This document shows positions 42,908-52,000 of a stretch of DNA of 64,000 nucleotides, in pieces (position 1 is the first letter of the stretch; each line of letters starts with the position of its first letter). The notes under the pieces are model-generated. The model searched no databases. It saw nothing but the letters and a program-made list of their open reading frames with translations, and was not told where the DNA came from. The translations under genes and the position numbers were made by a program. This stretch comes from Paraburkholderia sp. D15 (GTDB taxonomy: Bacteria; Pseudomonadota; Gammaproteobacteria; Burkholderiales; Burkholderiaceae): NCBI RefSeq assembly GCF_029910215.1, contig NZ_CP110396.1, positions 2,542,001-2,606,000 of the forward strand, written 5' to 3'.

Positions 42908-44377
42908 ATGAATCTCAGCGAATACGCCCGTCACGATGCAATCGGACTCGCCGCGCGAGTGGCCGCGCGCGAAATCACATCAGCCGAACTCGCCGAGCTC
43001 GCGCGCGCCGCGATCGAAGCAGTGAATCCCGAGATCAACGCAGTCATCGAGCACTGGCCTGCCAGCGAAAGCGGCGGCCATGCGGACGCCGGTACCCGTC
43101 CGCTCGCCGGAGTGCCGTTTCTGATCAAGGATCTCGCGGTGACGATGAAAGGCAAACGCGTGGAGTTCGGCAGCCGTCTGGCTCGCGGCGTCACGGCCGA
43201 CGAAGATTCATGGCTCATGGCGCGATTTCGCGCGGCGGGCCTCGTCACGATTGGCCGGACCACGACGCCGGAAATGGCCTTCAGCACGACCACGGAGTCT
43301 GTCCTCGAAGGCGCGACGCGCAACCCCTGGCAACCAGGCTTGAGCGCCGGCGGCTCGAGCGGCGGCGCGGCCGCGGCCGTGGCCGCGGGCATCGTTCCGA
43401 TCGCGCATGCCACGGATGCGGCCGGTTCGATTCGTGTGCCTGCTGCATCGAATGGTTTGTTCGGACTCAAACCGACGCGCGGACGCAGCTCGAACGGGCC
43501 GGCGCTCGATGAAGTCTTCGCGGGCTTCGGCGTGCAACTGGGCGTGAGCCGGAGCGTGCGGGACAGCGCCGCGTTGCTCGACGCGATCCACGGGCGCGCG
43601 ATCGGCGAACCGTACTTCACGCCCGCGCCGGAACGTAGCTTTCTGTCCGAGGTCGGCCGCGAACCCGGCAAGCTGAAGATCGGCATGATGATCGATCCGT
43701 GGAGTGTGGATCGAACCGCCCCCGCGGTTGCAGCGGAGGTTGTGTCCACGGCAAGGCTCCTCGAAGATCTCGGCCACACGATTCACGAAGTCAAACCGCC
43801 GCTCGGTGTGTCGTGGGATGCCTTCGTTCAGATGAACGCGACAATCTGGACGGCGACACTCGTCGGCTGGATCGATGGCTTGGCGGCCGCAACAGGGCGG
43901 CCCGTTGACGCGACGACACTGGAGCCCACCACGCTGGCGTGCTATCGCCACGGTCAGGAGGAAAAGGCGTCCGCGTTCGCGGCCGCGCTGGCGATGCGCA
44001 ACACGGTGACGCGCGCAATCGGCCACTGGTTCGAGTCGCTCGACGTGCTGCTCACGCCGACGCTGCCGCACATGCCGCCTGCTATTGGCGCCTATGGCAG
44101 CGGCGCGGAATCGATGAACGGTCTCGAATGGACGCAACACGTCTTTCGACATGCGCCTTTTACGCCGCCGTTCAATGTGGCAGGCGTCCCCGCGATGTCG
44201 GTGCCGCTGGCGTGCCACCGCGAAACCGGTCTGCCGATCGGGATGCAGTTCGCGGCCGGATTCGCGAGAGAGGACACGTTGTTGCGGCTTGCCGGACAGC
44301 TCGAACGATCGCGGCCCTGGCGGGATCGGCGGCCGGTGGTTTGGGCGGGCAGTGCGCGTGATGGCGCGCGATCGTAA
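42908..44377 (+). CDS. Amidase (amidase signature family)
   Basis: A 489-residue amidase. The Ser-cisSer-Lys triad is visible: Lys in VPFLIKDLAVT, cis-Ser in GGSSGGAAAAVAAG, and the nucleophile Ser in DAAGSIRVPA. The closing segment FNVAGVPAMSVPLA and LPIGMQFAAGF are family-typical. It hydrolyses an amide of unknown structure in the cytoplasm. ATG 42908 has GGAGGTGAAA upstream, an excellent site, so the longer upstream frame is rejected. Divergent LysR gene probably controls it. Confidence 0.93.
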   Translation: MNLSEYARHDAIGLAARVAAREITSAELAELARAAIEAVNPEINAVIEHWPASESGGHADAGTRPLAGVPFLIKDLAVTMKGKRVEFGSRLARGVTADEDSWLMARFRAAGLVTIGRTTTPEMAFSTTTESVLEGATRNPWQPGLSAGGSSGGAAAAVAAGIVPIAHATDAAGSIRVPAASNGLFGLKPTRGRSSNGPALDEVFAGFGVQLGVSRSVRDSAALLDAIHGRAIGEPYFTPAPERSFLSEVGREPGKLKIGMMIDPWSVDRTAPAVAAEVVSTARLLEDLGHTIHEVKPPLGVSWDAFVQMNATIWTATLVGWIDGLAAATGRPVDATTLEPTTLACYRHGQEEKASAFAAALAMRNTVTRAIGHWFESLDVLLTPTLPHMPPAIGAYGSGAESMNGLEWTQHVFRHAPFTPPFNVAGVPAMSVPLACHRETGLPIGMQFAAGFAREDTLLRLAGQLERSRPWRDRRPVVWAGSARDGARS

Positions 44378-44410
44378 ACGGTCCTTGCCGTGCGGCGAAC
44401 AAGGACCGTT
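44377..44410. terminator. Terminator hairpin between amidase and DUF1254 genes
   Basis: An 11-bp perfect stem (AACGGTCCTTG / CAAGGACCGTT) with 12-nt loop lies in the 55-bp convergent gap. It probably ends both transcripts. Confidence 0.65.
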
Positions 44411-44432
44411 CGCAGGCGATCAGCTTTATCGC

Positions 44433-45902
44433 TTATCGCTGCACGGTAACGGGCGGCATCCTGAACGTCCCGCTCAGCACGCTGCCCGCCGGTTCGTACG
44501 CACGGGCGAACAGGGTGAATGCGCGGCCGTCGGCCGGCGTCGGTAACCAATTGGCCGCCTGTGCATTCGCGGGTCGTTGCGGCTGCAACCAGATGTCGAT
44601 GCTGCCGTCGTCATTCACCCTCAACCCGGGCGTGCGGCTGCTGATCTGATAGCGATCGATGGGATTGGCGGCGAGGAACTGTCCGTCCTTATCGACCGCG
44701 TACAGCGACACCGACCAGAACGCGCGCGCGGGAATGCCCCCCGGCGGCAGATGGAGCCGATATCGCCGGCTGCCGAGCAAAGGTGTGGCGTCGGCGTCCC
44801 GGAAGGTGATCCAGTAGTTCGCCTCTTCGCGGCTCACGCCCAGCATGCCCATGCCCATCGCCAGCGCGAGTGCCCGCAAGTCGTAGTCGCGTTGTTCGTC
44901 GGTGCCGAGTTTCGAGCCGGGCGGGTTGTAGTCGATCCAGCCATGCGCGCGGGCGGCGGCAAGGTAGGTGGTCAGGAATGCCTGTTCGAGCTGCGGATAA
45001 CGCGCTGTCCACGCGGCCTGAATGTCGGCGGGCAAGCGGTCCCACGAGCATTGAGCGCCGCAGATGCCGACGCGGCGATATTGCTCGACGAGCGCGCGGT
45101 CTCTCGCCGGCGGCGGATCGAGCGTCAGCATCTGATTGACGACCGCCAGGAAGTCCTGCGGTGTATCGGCCGATGGTCGGATACGCGGCGGTGCGTCGAT
45201 CGTCTGTCCCGACGCGACGGATTGGTTGGGCGTGAGGGGCGTGATCCGGAAACCGTCCTGAATGGCGTTGGCCGCCGGGACATCGGCGGGGCCGTCGACC
45301 TGGACGCGCAGATTGACGTAGAGGTCGTTGGTCGGCGCGCGCACTAGTTGCACGCCGGCAGGCGGCGTACCTTTCCACTCCGGACCGACGACGTAATACC
45401 GTTGCGGCGCGGTACCGGTCGTGCGATGCCCGGCGTAGAAGAACGTGTTCGAATAGAAGTCGATCAGCGTCAGCACGTAGTATCGCGAGCCCGTGTCCGG
45501 CGTATCGAGTGTCACGGGACCATGGGAGAGATCGATCCACGCGGTCGAATACAAGGCGTCGACGATGGGAGAATTGGCCCAGCGGTCGTCGGGCGTGGCA
45601 ATTTGCCGGGCATGCGCAAAGCGGTTGAGCGTGGTGCTGGTTCGCGCGTCGGGGGTATCGAGCGCGGTCCAGCGGTACTGCGATAGTTTGAAAAGGGGAA
45701 ACGCGTAGTTGTAGGCCGCGCCGATCAGCTTGTCGGTTGGATGGGGTGTGGCTTGCTGCGCGGATACCGGTGCCGGCGAAGCAACCGCGGCCGCCAGGGT
45801 CAGCGCGGTGACCGCTTGTGAGATCCACGTGAAAGTGCGTCTGCTTCCATCTTGGCGCACGCCCGTTCTGGTGTGAGCGCTTGTGAATCGATGCAACGTC
45901 AT
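44433..45902 (-). CDS. DUF1254/DUF1214 exported protein
   Basis: A 489-residue exported protein from ATG 45902, signal ending PAPVSA. The N-terminal DUF1254 region has AYNYAFPLFKLSQYRWTALDTPD and NSPIVDALYSTAWIDLSHGPV; the C-terminal DUF1214 region has PARAFWSVSLYAVDKDGQFLAANP, RYQISSRTPGL and DGSIDIWLQPQRP. These two domains always occur together, in bacteria as a single cell-envelope protein of unproven role. It has no operon partner here. Confidence 0.88.
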   Translation of the reverse strand: MTLHRFTSAHTRTGVRQDGSRRTFTWISQAVTALTLAAAVASPAPVSAQQATPHPTDKLIGAAYNYAFPLFKLSQYRWTALDTPDARTSTTLNRFAHARQIATPDDRWANSPIVDALYSTAWIDLSHGPVTLDTPDTGSRYYVLTLIDFYSNTFFYAGHRTTGTAPQRYYVVGPEWKGTPPAGVQLVRAPTNDLYVNLRVQVDGPADVPAANAIQDGFRITPLTPNQSVASGQTIDAPPRIRPSADTPQDFLAVVNQMLTLDPPPARDRALVEQYRRVGICGAQCSWDRLPADIQAAWTARYPQLEQAFLTTYLAAARAHGWIDYNPPGSKLGTDEQRDYDLRALALAMGMGMLGVSREEANYWITFRDADATPLLGSRRYRLHLPPGGIPARAFWSVSLYAVDKDGQFLAANPIDRYQISSRTPGLRVNDDGSIDIWLQPQRPANAQAANWLPTPADGRAFTLFARAYEPAGSVLSGTFRMPPVTVQR

Positions 45903-46135
45903 CCAACCCTCCCGTGATGCGGTTGCCGAACTGAGGTGAGGCACCGTGCTTGATCGGACGGAGCCGTGGTGGCCACGAAGATAGGCGTGTCGTCGTGACG
46001 GGGAATCGTCCAAATGGACGTCGCGCGCAAGAATGGGCCAGGCCGGAGGTCAACGCGATGGTAACGACGGCCGTGAGTCGCGCGCCTGCTAGACTTGCCC
46101 GCTTCGCGCGCTTTGTGGCGCCAGGTTATCCAATC

Positions 46136-46498
46136 ATGAAAAGCAACGCCAAAGGCGGTCTCGTCTACTCGACCGAGGGCGGCCGCATGTGCCCCGAATG
46201 CCGGCAACCGCTTGGCAATTGCGTCTGTAAAAAAGCAGCCGCTGTGTTGCCCTCGGGCGACGGCATCGCGCGCGTCTCCCGCGAAACCAAGGGCCGCGGG
46301 GGCAAAAGCGTGACCGTCGTCAAGGGACTCGCGCTCGATCCGCTTGCGCTTGCATCGCTGGGCAAACAATTACGAAAAGCTTGCGGCTCCGGCGGAACGG
46401 TCAAGGATGGCGTGATCGAAATACAGGGTGATCACGGCGAGCGCGTCGTCGAAACGCTCAAGAAACTCGGGCATGGCGCCAAACGGGCCGGCGGCTGA
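46136..46498 (+). CDS. SUI1/YciH-family translation initiation factor-like protein
   Basis: A 120-residue protein with a SUI1 domain from about residue 45 (RETKGRGGKSVTVVKGL, DGVIEIQGDHGERVVETLKKLG), the eIF1 homologue called YciH in E. coli. The N-terminus has a CxxC...CxC cluster (CPECRQPLGNCVC) that may bind zinc. It would act at the ribosome in start-site selection. ATG 46136; the open frame continues upstream without signs of coding. Confidence 0.9.
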   Translation: MKSNAKGGLVYSTEGGRMCPECRQPLGNCVCKKAAAVLPSGDGIARVSRETKGRGGKSVTVVKGLALDPLALASLGKQLRKACGSGGTVKDGVIEIQGDHGERVVETLKKLGHGAKRAGG

Positions 46499-46556
46499 TT
46501 AGCCGGTCCTGCGCGAATCGTTCCGCTGAAACGGCCGTCATCTCTACATAAAAAGA

Positions 46557-46656
46557 TACCTTGCATTAAACGATACCGGCTGCTAGATTACCCATCAACG
46601 CAGCGGTAAGAGGGCCAAAATCTCTCCAGCACCAGTGCATAACAAGGTACCGTGCA
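46557..46656. promoter_or_regulatory. Repeated TACCnTGCA elements upstream of padR
   Basis: TACCTTGCA (46557) recurs as TACCGTGCA (46648), and the second is part of CAAGGTACC, an inverse of the first. The repeats lie 25-125 bp before the PadR gene and may be its operator. Confidence 0.35.
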
Positions 46657-46680
46657 AAACCCGTCACACAACGGCTCAGA

Positions 46681-47001
46681 ATGAAAACTCAGCTCAAGAA
46701 AGGCACGCTCGACATGTGCGTGCTCGCGGTCCTCGCCGGCGGAGATAGCTATGCGTACGAGATCGTTTCAACGCTATCGGAAACCATGGAGATCAGCGAA
46801 GGCACCATTTATCCGCTGATGCGCCGGCTCCAGGCGGAGTCGTGGGTCAGCACGTATTTCGTCGAATCCAGTTCCGGTCCGCCGCGCAAGTACTACAAGC
46901 TGACGGCCGCGGGCCGCGCGAGTCTCGCGGAAATGCAGGACGAGTGGCGTAGTTTTGTCGATGAGGTCAACGGTGTGCTGGATTTATCCGGCACGCGCTA
47001 A
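46681..47001 (+). CDS. PadR-family transcriptional regulator
   Basis: A 106-residue PadR regulator with the winged helix MCVLAVLAGGDSYAYEIVSTL, then ISEGTIYPLMRRLQAESWV and SSGPPRKYYKLTAAGR. This short PadR form is commonly paired with a DUF1700/HAAS membrane protein, and indeed one follows after 17 nt. It probably represses its own operon in response to an envelope signal. Confidence 0.93.
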   Translation: MKTQLKKGTLDMCVLAVLAGGDSYAYEIVSTLSETMEISEGTIYPLMRRLQAESWVSTYFVESSSGPPRKYYKLTAAGRASLAEMQDEWRSFVDEVNGVLDLSGTR

Positions 47002-47018
47002 GGAACAGGGGAGCAGGC

Positions 47019-48188
47019 ATGACGCAGGAAGAATTCATCCAGACACTCCGTTATGAACTGCGGAGTCTGCCGAAGCACACGGTCGACGAAATCGTCGCCG
47101 ACTACCACGAGTACTTCGGCGACGCGCTCGCCGCCGGCCGCAGCGAAGCGGAGGTCGTCGCCGCGCTCGGCGACCCGGTCAAGCTGGCGCGCGAGCTCAA
47201 GGCGCAGGCCACGCTGCGTCAATGGGAGGCACGGCGTTCGTTCGGCAATCTGGCGCGAGTCATCGTGTCGATCGCGGGGCTCGGCCTGTTGCAGTTGATC
47301 CTGCTGATCCCGTTCATGTTCTATCTGTTGATGCTGACGATAGGTTACGTGGTATCCAGCGTATTGACGCTCGTCGGACTCGTGACGGTGATTGCGCTGG
47401 GTAGTCATCATCTGTTCGGGTGGCCACCGTCGCATTCGGTGCCGTTCAGCTTCGCGTCCCATGAGGCAGATGCCGATCGTAACGTTGCGGCTAATCCTGG
47501 TGGAGATGCATCGGCCGCAGCCGTTAGCTCGGGCGCGTCGTCCGTATCCGACGACGACGCGCGTCTGGCGAAAATCGACATGAAGATCTTCAAGGTAACC
47601 GGCGATCGCTTCTATCTGTTGCCCGATGCCGGTTCGCGTATCTCGGTGGTGACGCTCGCGGGCCCCGTGGTGATCAAGAACCACGACGGCAAGTTGAAGA
47701 TCGATGCGGTAGGCGGTGGCCGCGAATTGTTCAGAACCGAAACGGATGGCACATGGTCGATCGCGCGCGCCGACGTCGTCGCGCTCGATCTGAAGGATGC
47801 GGAAGGCGACCGCGTTTCGGTCGCTCGCGTGGGTACCGATCCGAAGGCCATGGCGTGGGACGTGTCGAACCATGGCGATCATTTTTCATTCGTGCAAGGC
47901 GCAAGCGGGCGGCCGCAAAGTCTGTCGATACATAGCGGCTCGGATTCGGTCGACATCGACGGCGATCGTGTTGCGATCAGAAACGGCGGCCAGCACGTGA
48001 TGATTTTCGGACCGCATAAGTCGCGCCTCGGCGTGATGATCTACGGCTTCGTGATCCTGCTGACCGGCGTGATCGGGTTGTGTCTGTGCGTGTGGCTGAC
48101 GCGCATGACGTGGCGCGCACTGGCCCGTTACGTTCAGCGGCAACTCGAACATATCGCCGCGCGTCTGGAAAACGGGCACGTGGCCTGA
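47019..48188 (+). CDS. DUF1700/HAAS-domain membrane protein
   Basis: A 389-residue protein. The N-terminal HAAS domain (residues 1-75) reads MTQEEFIQTLRYELRSLP, HEYFGDALAAGRSEAEVVAALGDP. Two to three membrane segments follow (about 85-130), then a Ser/Asp-rich linker, a beta-rich domain of repeated DUF4097-like strands (about 185-320), and a C-terminal membrane segment (VMIYGFVILLTGVIGLCLCVW). It is the PadR partner, thought to act as membrane sensor. Confidence 0.87.
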   Translation: MTQEEFIQTLRYELRSLPKHTVDEIVADYHEYFGDALAAGRSEAEVVAALGDPVKLARELKAQATLRQWEARRSFGNLARVIVSIAGLGLLQLILLIPFMFYLLMLTIGYVVSSVLTLVGLVTVIALGSHHLFGWPPSHSVPFSFASHEADADRNVAANPGGDASAAAVSSGASSVSDDDARLAKIDMKIFKVTGDRFYLLPDAGSRISVVTLAGPVVIKNHDGKLKIDAVGGGRELFRTETDGTWSIARADVVALDLKDAEGDRVSVARVGTDPKAMAWDVSNHGDHFSFVQGASGRPQSLSIHSGSDSVDIDGDRVAIRNGGQHVMIFGPHKSRLGVMIYGFVILLTGVIGLCLCVWLTRMTWRALARYVQRQLEHIAARLENGHVA

Positions 48189-48245
48189 TTCGGGCGATAG
48201 CGGCGATCGATGGCGGCGAACTCTTCCTGCACAAAGGAAATGGTC

Positions 48246-49043
48246 ATGAAAATGCACTATTCGAGCGATCCGGTAGTAGCGGACGGCGCACGTATCGAAC
48301 GGGAATGGCGTCTGCCGGGCGCGCGACTCGTCGACGTTTCGAGTGTCGTGAACTGGTTCGCGGAAGGGCTGCAGATCGCGAGTGCAAAGCCGCTGTTGTG
48401 GCTCGCCGTGATCCTGATACGCGCTGACGTCGCGACCTTGCTCGCGTACGCACGGTCGTTGTCGTTACTGGCCGTGCTCGTCACGCCGTTCGCCATGGCC
48501 GTGGCCTTGCTGATGCAGGAACGAGCGAGCCGGGGCGGGCGCTGGTCTGTCCGTGACGTGATCGGTGCGGTGCATGCGCAGCGCAACGCGCTGCTGACGA
48601 TCGGACTGTGCTGCGTGGCGGTCACCTACGTGGGCCACGTGATATCGCTTGCGGCATTTCATGTGAGCATGACGACATACGTCGCGCCGAACGGCGTTCA
48701 TGCGCTGACGTTCGCTTATGCGACGCACGCCGATGCCAATAATCCTCTGGAACCGCTGGTCGATCTGTTGCTGCGCGTGTTGCCGGTTTCGTTGATGTGG
48801 TTTGCGCCGGCGCTGGTCGTGTTGAACAAGGCGTCCGCGTTCGACGCGATGACGGCGAGCGTGCGAGCCGTCGCCCGCAACTGGCAGGTGGCCTGCCTGT
48901 ATGTCGTGGTCGTGGTGAGCGTCATGCTGCTCGCTTCGTTCACGCCCTTGATCGTGCGGGCGCTCGTGCTGACGCCCCTCGCCAGCGCGCTGATCGTGAT
49001 GTCGCTGTACGGTAGCTATCGGGATGTGTTTGGCGGGCGGTAA
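48246..49043 (+). CDS. BPSS1780-like polytopic membrane protein
   Basis: A 265-residue inner-membrane protein with about six hydrophobic segments (for example LLWLAVILI, SLLAVLVTPFAMAVALLMQE, LVVLNKASAFDAMTASVRAV). The short GARLVDVSSVVNWFAEGL start and NKASAFDAMTASVRAV region fit the BPSS1780/DUF2189-like membrane family. ATG 48246 has AAAGGAA upstream. It follows the HAAS protein by 57 nt and is probably in the same operon. Function unknown. Confidence 0.72.
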   Translation: MKMHYSSDPVVADGARIEREWRLPGARLVDVSSVVNWFAEGLQIASAKPLLWLAVILIRADVATLLAYARSLSLLAVLVTPFAMAVALLMQERASRGGRWSVRDVIGAVHAQRNALLTIGLCCVAVTYVGHVISLAAFHVSMTTYVAPNGVHALTFAYATHADANNPLEPLVDLLLRVLPVSLMWFAPALVVLNKASAFDAMTASVRAVARNWQVACLYVVVVVSVMLLASFTPLIVRALVLTPLASALIVMSLYGSYRDVFGGR

Positions 49044-49077
49044 AGTAGTGGCGTCATTGCCGAGCGAGAGCACATGC

Positions 49078-49770
49078 ATGGACCCCAGACCGTCATCTGA
49101 TGCGCCGCCGCAATCCGTTGAGCGACCGGTGCTCGTCTGGGATTGGCCCACACGTCTCTTCCACTGGTCGGTCGTACTGCTGGTGCTCGGCGCGTATATC
49201 ACCATCAAGCTGAACTGGATGGACTGGCACGTCCGCATCGGCGAAACGCTGCTGGCGTTAGTACTTTTTCGCCTGTTCTGGGGATGTGCCGGCAGCGAGA
49301 CGGCGCGCTTCCGGCACTTTCTGAAATCGCCCGCTGCGGCGTTGCACCATCTGCGTGATCTGTTCCGGCGCGAACCCGACGTGCAGGTCGGCCATAATCC
49401 CGCCGGCGGCTGGATGGTGGTTCTCCTGCTCGCTTTGCTCCTGACCGAAACGCTCAGCGGTCTTTACGTCTATAACGACGTCGCCGACGTCGGTCCACTT
49501 TCCGCGTGGATGCCGGCGGTCATCGCCAATGCGATCGAGACGTTACATGGCGTCGGATGGGACGCGTTGGTGGTAGCGGTGATCCTGCATCTGTCGGCCA
49601 TTGTGCTTTACGCGCTCGCCAAGGGGCACAACCTGCTGCGGCCCATGCTGACCGGCCGCAAACCGCTGCCTATGCAGCTACAGCCGCCGCGCGTGGGATC
49701 GTCGATACGCGCGCTTTGTCTCCTGGTGATCGCGTCAGCGATCGTCGTTGCGTTGGCAACTTACCTCTGA
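49078..49770 (+). CDS. Cytochrome b561-type protein
   Basis: A 230-residue di-haem cytochrome b561 with four core membrane segments. The family markers are VWDWPTRLFHWSVVLLVLGAY, MDWHVRIGETLLALVLFRLFWG, HNPAGGWMVVLLL and a histidine in ETLHGVGWDALVVAVILHLSAIV. The conserved histidines ligate haem b. It moves electrons within the inner membrane, but no partner dehydrogenase is adjacent. ATG 49078. Confidence 0.92.
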   Translation: MDPRPSSDAPPQSVERPVLVWDWPTRLFHWSVVLLVLGAYITIKLNWMDWHVRIGETLLALVLFRLFWGCAGSETARFRHFLKSPAAALHHLRDLFRREPDVQVGHNPAGGWMVVLLLALLLTETLSGLYVYNDVADVGPLSAWMPAVIANAIETLHGVGWDALVVAVILHLSAIVLYALAKGHNLLRPMLTGRKPLPMQLQPPRVGSSIRALCLLVIASAIVVALATYL

Positions 49771-49994
49771 TTCCCGGCGCGGCGATTGCACGCGAGCGCT
49801 GTCCGCGCATCGCGAGGCGGGCACACGCCCGGAAAGCTTCCAGTAAGCCTTGCCAAACTCCCCGCAGCGCATTTTGTCGAGGCTACGATATTGCTTGAAT
49901 TCCGGCAGTAAGCTTGCCTCACAAAAGCGAGCCCGCATTTCCTCGACCCTATAAGCCCGCAGCGAGCCCCAAACGAGCCCCAAGGAGATGACAG

Positions 49995-51452
49995 ATGGAC
50001 ATCCGCAATCCTTCCCCCGGCCTGTACAACGACGATCTCGCGCCGGCCAGGGACCGTCGCTGGGGCGCCTTCAGCATCTTCAACGTGTGGACTTCCGACG
50101 TCCATAGCCTGTGGGGCTACTACCTCGCCGCGAGCCTGTTCCTGCTGTGCGGCAGCTTCGTCAATTTCATCCTGGCAATTGGGCTCAGTTCGCTGGTGAT
50201 CTTTGCGCTGATGAACCTGATCGGCTACGCGGGCGAGAGGACCGGTGTGCCTTATCCGGTTCTTGCCCGCGCGTCGTTCGGGGTGTGGGGCGCCAATCTC
50301 GCGGCGCTCGTGCGGGCGATCGTCGCGTGCTTCTGGTACGGCGCGCAGACGGCCGCCGCGTCGGGGGCGCTGGTCGCGCTGCTGATCCGCAACGACAGCC
50401 TGCTGCAATTCGACAAAAGCACGCACTGGCTGGGCCATTCGGCGCTTCAGGTGATCTGCTACGTGATCATCTGGGCGCTGCAACTGCTGATCATCCAGAA
50501 GGGGATGGAGACGGTGCGCCGCTTTCAGGACTGGGCCGGCCCGGCCGTGTGGATCGCGATGCTGCTGCTCGCGATAGGACTGTGCGTGAAGGCCGGTGGT
50601 TTTTCTTTCAGCAGCGGCATTCCGGTCAACCTGCTGCTCGATAAAACCAGGGATGTGGGCGTGAGCGGCGATCCGGGTTCGTTCTGGGCGCTGATGGCCG
50701 TCGGCGCAACCTGGATCACCTATTTCGCGGCGCTCTATCTCAACTTCTGCGACTTCTCCCGCTACGCAAAGAATCGCGATGCGGTGAAAAAGGGCAACCT
50801 GTGGGGATTGCCGGTCAACCTGATCGCGTTCTCGCTGGTCGCCGGCATCACGACCATCGCCGCCTTCAAGGTGTATGGCGAAGTGCTGCTGCATCCCGAA
50901 CAGATTTCGGCGAAGTTCGACAGTTGGGTGCTGGCGCTGATCGCGGCGCTCACGTTCGCGGTCGCCACGCTCGGCATCAACGTGGTGGCGAATTTCGTCT
51001 CGGCTGCGTTCGATATCTCCAACGTCTTCCCGAAACGGATCAGCTTCAAGAAGGGCGGCTACATCGCTGCGACGATCGCGCTCGTGCTTTATCCGTTCGC
51101 GCCGTGGGAAGGCAATGCCGCGCATTTCGTCAATGCGATCGGCGCGACCATGGGGCCGTTGCTCGGGATCATTCTCGTCGACTACTACCTCGTCGCGAAA
51201 GGCCAGATCAATGTCGCCGCGCTTTACGACGAGCATGGCGAATATCGTTATGAAGGCGGCTGGAACCTCAATGCAGTGTTATCGGCGGCGGTCGGCAGCG
51301 TGTTCTCGACGTTCCTGCCCAACTTCACCGAACTGCTGCCGCCCTGGTGGAATACGTACGGATGGTTCTTCGGTGTGGCGATCGGCGGCGGCATGTATCT
51401 GATCATGGCGATGCTGCGACCGCGTGCCGCGATTACGCCGACGCGCGTTTGA
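49995..51452 (+). CDS. NCS1-family cytosine/purine/allantoin-type permease
   Basis: A 485-residue transporter with about twelve membrane segments. The NCS1 N-terminal signature is NPSPGLYNDDLAPARDRRWGAF then SIFNVWTSDVHSLWGYYLAASL; later come AGERTGVPYPVLARASFGVWG, WITYFAALYLNFCDFSRYAKN and GIILVDYYLVAKGQINV. ATG 49995 is preceded by AAGGAG. Probable substrates are hydantoins, allantoin or pyrimidines; no catabolic genes flank it, so the substrate is open. Confidence 0.93.
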   Translation: MDIRNPSPGLYNDDLAPARDRRWGAFSIFNVWTSDVHSLWGYYLAASLFLLCGSFVNFILAIGLSSLVIFALMNLIGYAGERTGVPYPVLARASFGVWGANLAALVRAIVACFWYGAQTAAASGALVALLIRNDSLLQFDKSTHWLGHSALQVICYVIIWALQLLIIQKGMETVRRFQDWAGPAVWIAMLLLAIGLCVKAGGFSFSSGIPVNLLLDKTRDVGVSGDPGSFWALMAVGATWITYFAALYLNFCDFSRYAKNRDAVKKGNLWGLPVNLIAFSLVAGITTIAAFKVYGEVLLHPEQISAKFDSWVLALIAALTFAVATLGINVVANFVSAAFDISNVFPKRISFKKGGYIAATIALVLYPFAPWEGNAAHFVNAIGATMGPLLGIILVDYYLVAKGQINVAALYDEHGEYRYEGGWNLNAVLSAAVGSVFSTFLPNFTELLPPWWNTYGWFFGVAIGGGMYLIMAMLRPRAAITPTRV

Positions 51453-51550
51453 CCGGAGCCCCTTGCGCAACGAAAAAATCAGGCAACAATGCCAATGGAT
51501 GACGCTCCGCGGTCATGCTAGGATTTCCGCAAACAACTCCGGAGACAGCT

Positions 51551-51934
51551 ATGCCGTTCATCTGTGAAAACATTGAATGTCGCGCCGTACTCGCGCGCGG
51601 GCAGGTTCGGTCGGTTCGCGAGGAGGACGGGTGGTGCTTCTACTGCCCAGACTGCAAGGCAAGGAATGCGCTGACCGACGTCGGCGCGCCGGGCGGTCAA
51701 GTCGAGTTGATGCAGCCGGAGCGTTCCGGTCTTCCGCATAAGATCATCGCCAGCGCACGGCCCTTGCAGGAGGGCGGCTATGCCGCGCAGTTGCGCGTGC
51801 AGCGGGCGTTAGGCATCAAAGGCACGTACGCCGTCGAGGAGCATTGGGACGAGTTGGGCGTCTTCGTCAACGCGCAGGAGGCGGTGGCGCATGCAAAGAC
51901 CGTTGCGGCGGATTTGCTGCAGCGCAAAGCCTGA
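51551..51934 (+). CDS. Small zinc-ribbon protein of unknown function
   Basis: A 127-residue protein with an N-terminal zinc-ribbon-like pattern (CENIECRAVL, then FYCPDCKARNAL; Cys pairs at about residues 5/10 and 31/34). The C-terminal half has QLRVQRALGIKGTYAVEEHW and a helical tail. ATG 51551 follows GGAGACAGC. No named family was recognised; the 97-bp gap before it and NnrU gene after it suggest a separate small gene. Confidence 0.72.
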   Translation: MPFICENIECRAVLARGQVRSVREEDGWCFYCPDCKARNALTDVGAPGGQVELMQPERSGLPHKIIASARPLQEGGYAAQLRVQRALGIKGTYAVEEHWDELGVFVNAQEAVAHAKTVAADLLQRKA

Positions 51935-52000
51935 TTTCCATTCCGCCGCATCGCACGCTGCAGCCCTGTCTGTGCATCACATTCGCGAGGAGCACGTCCG

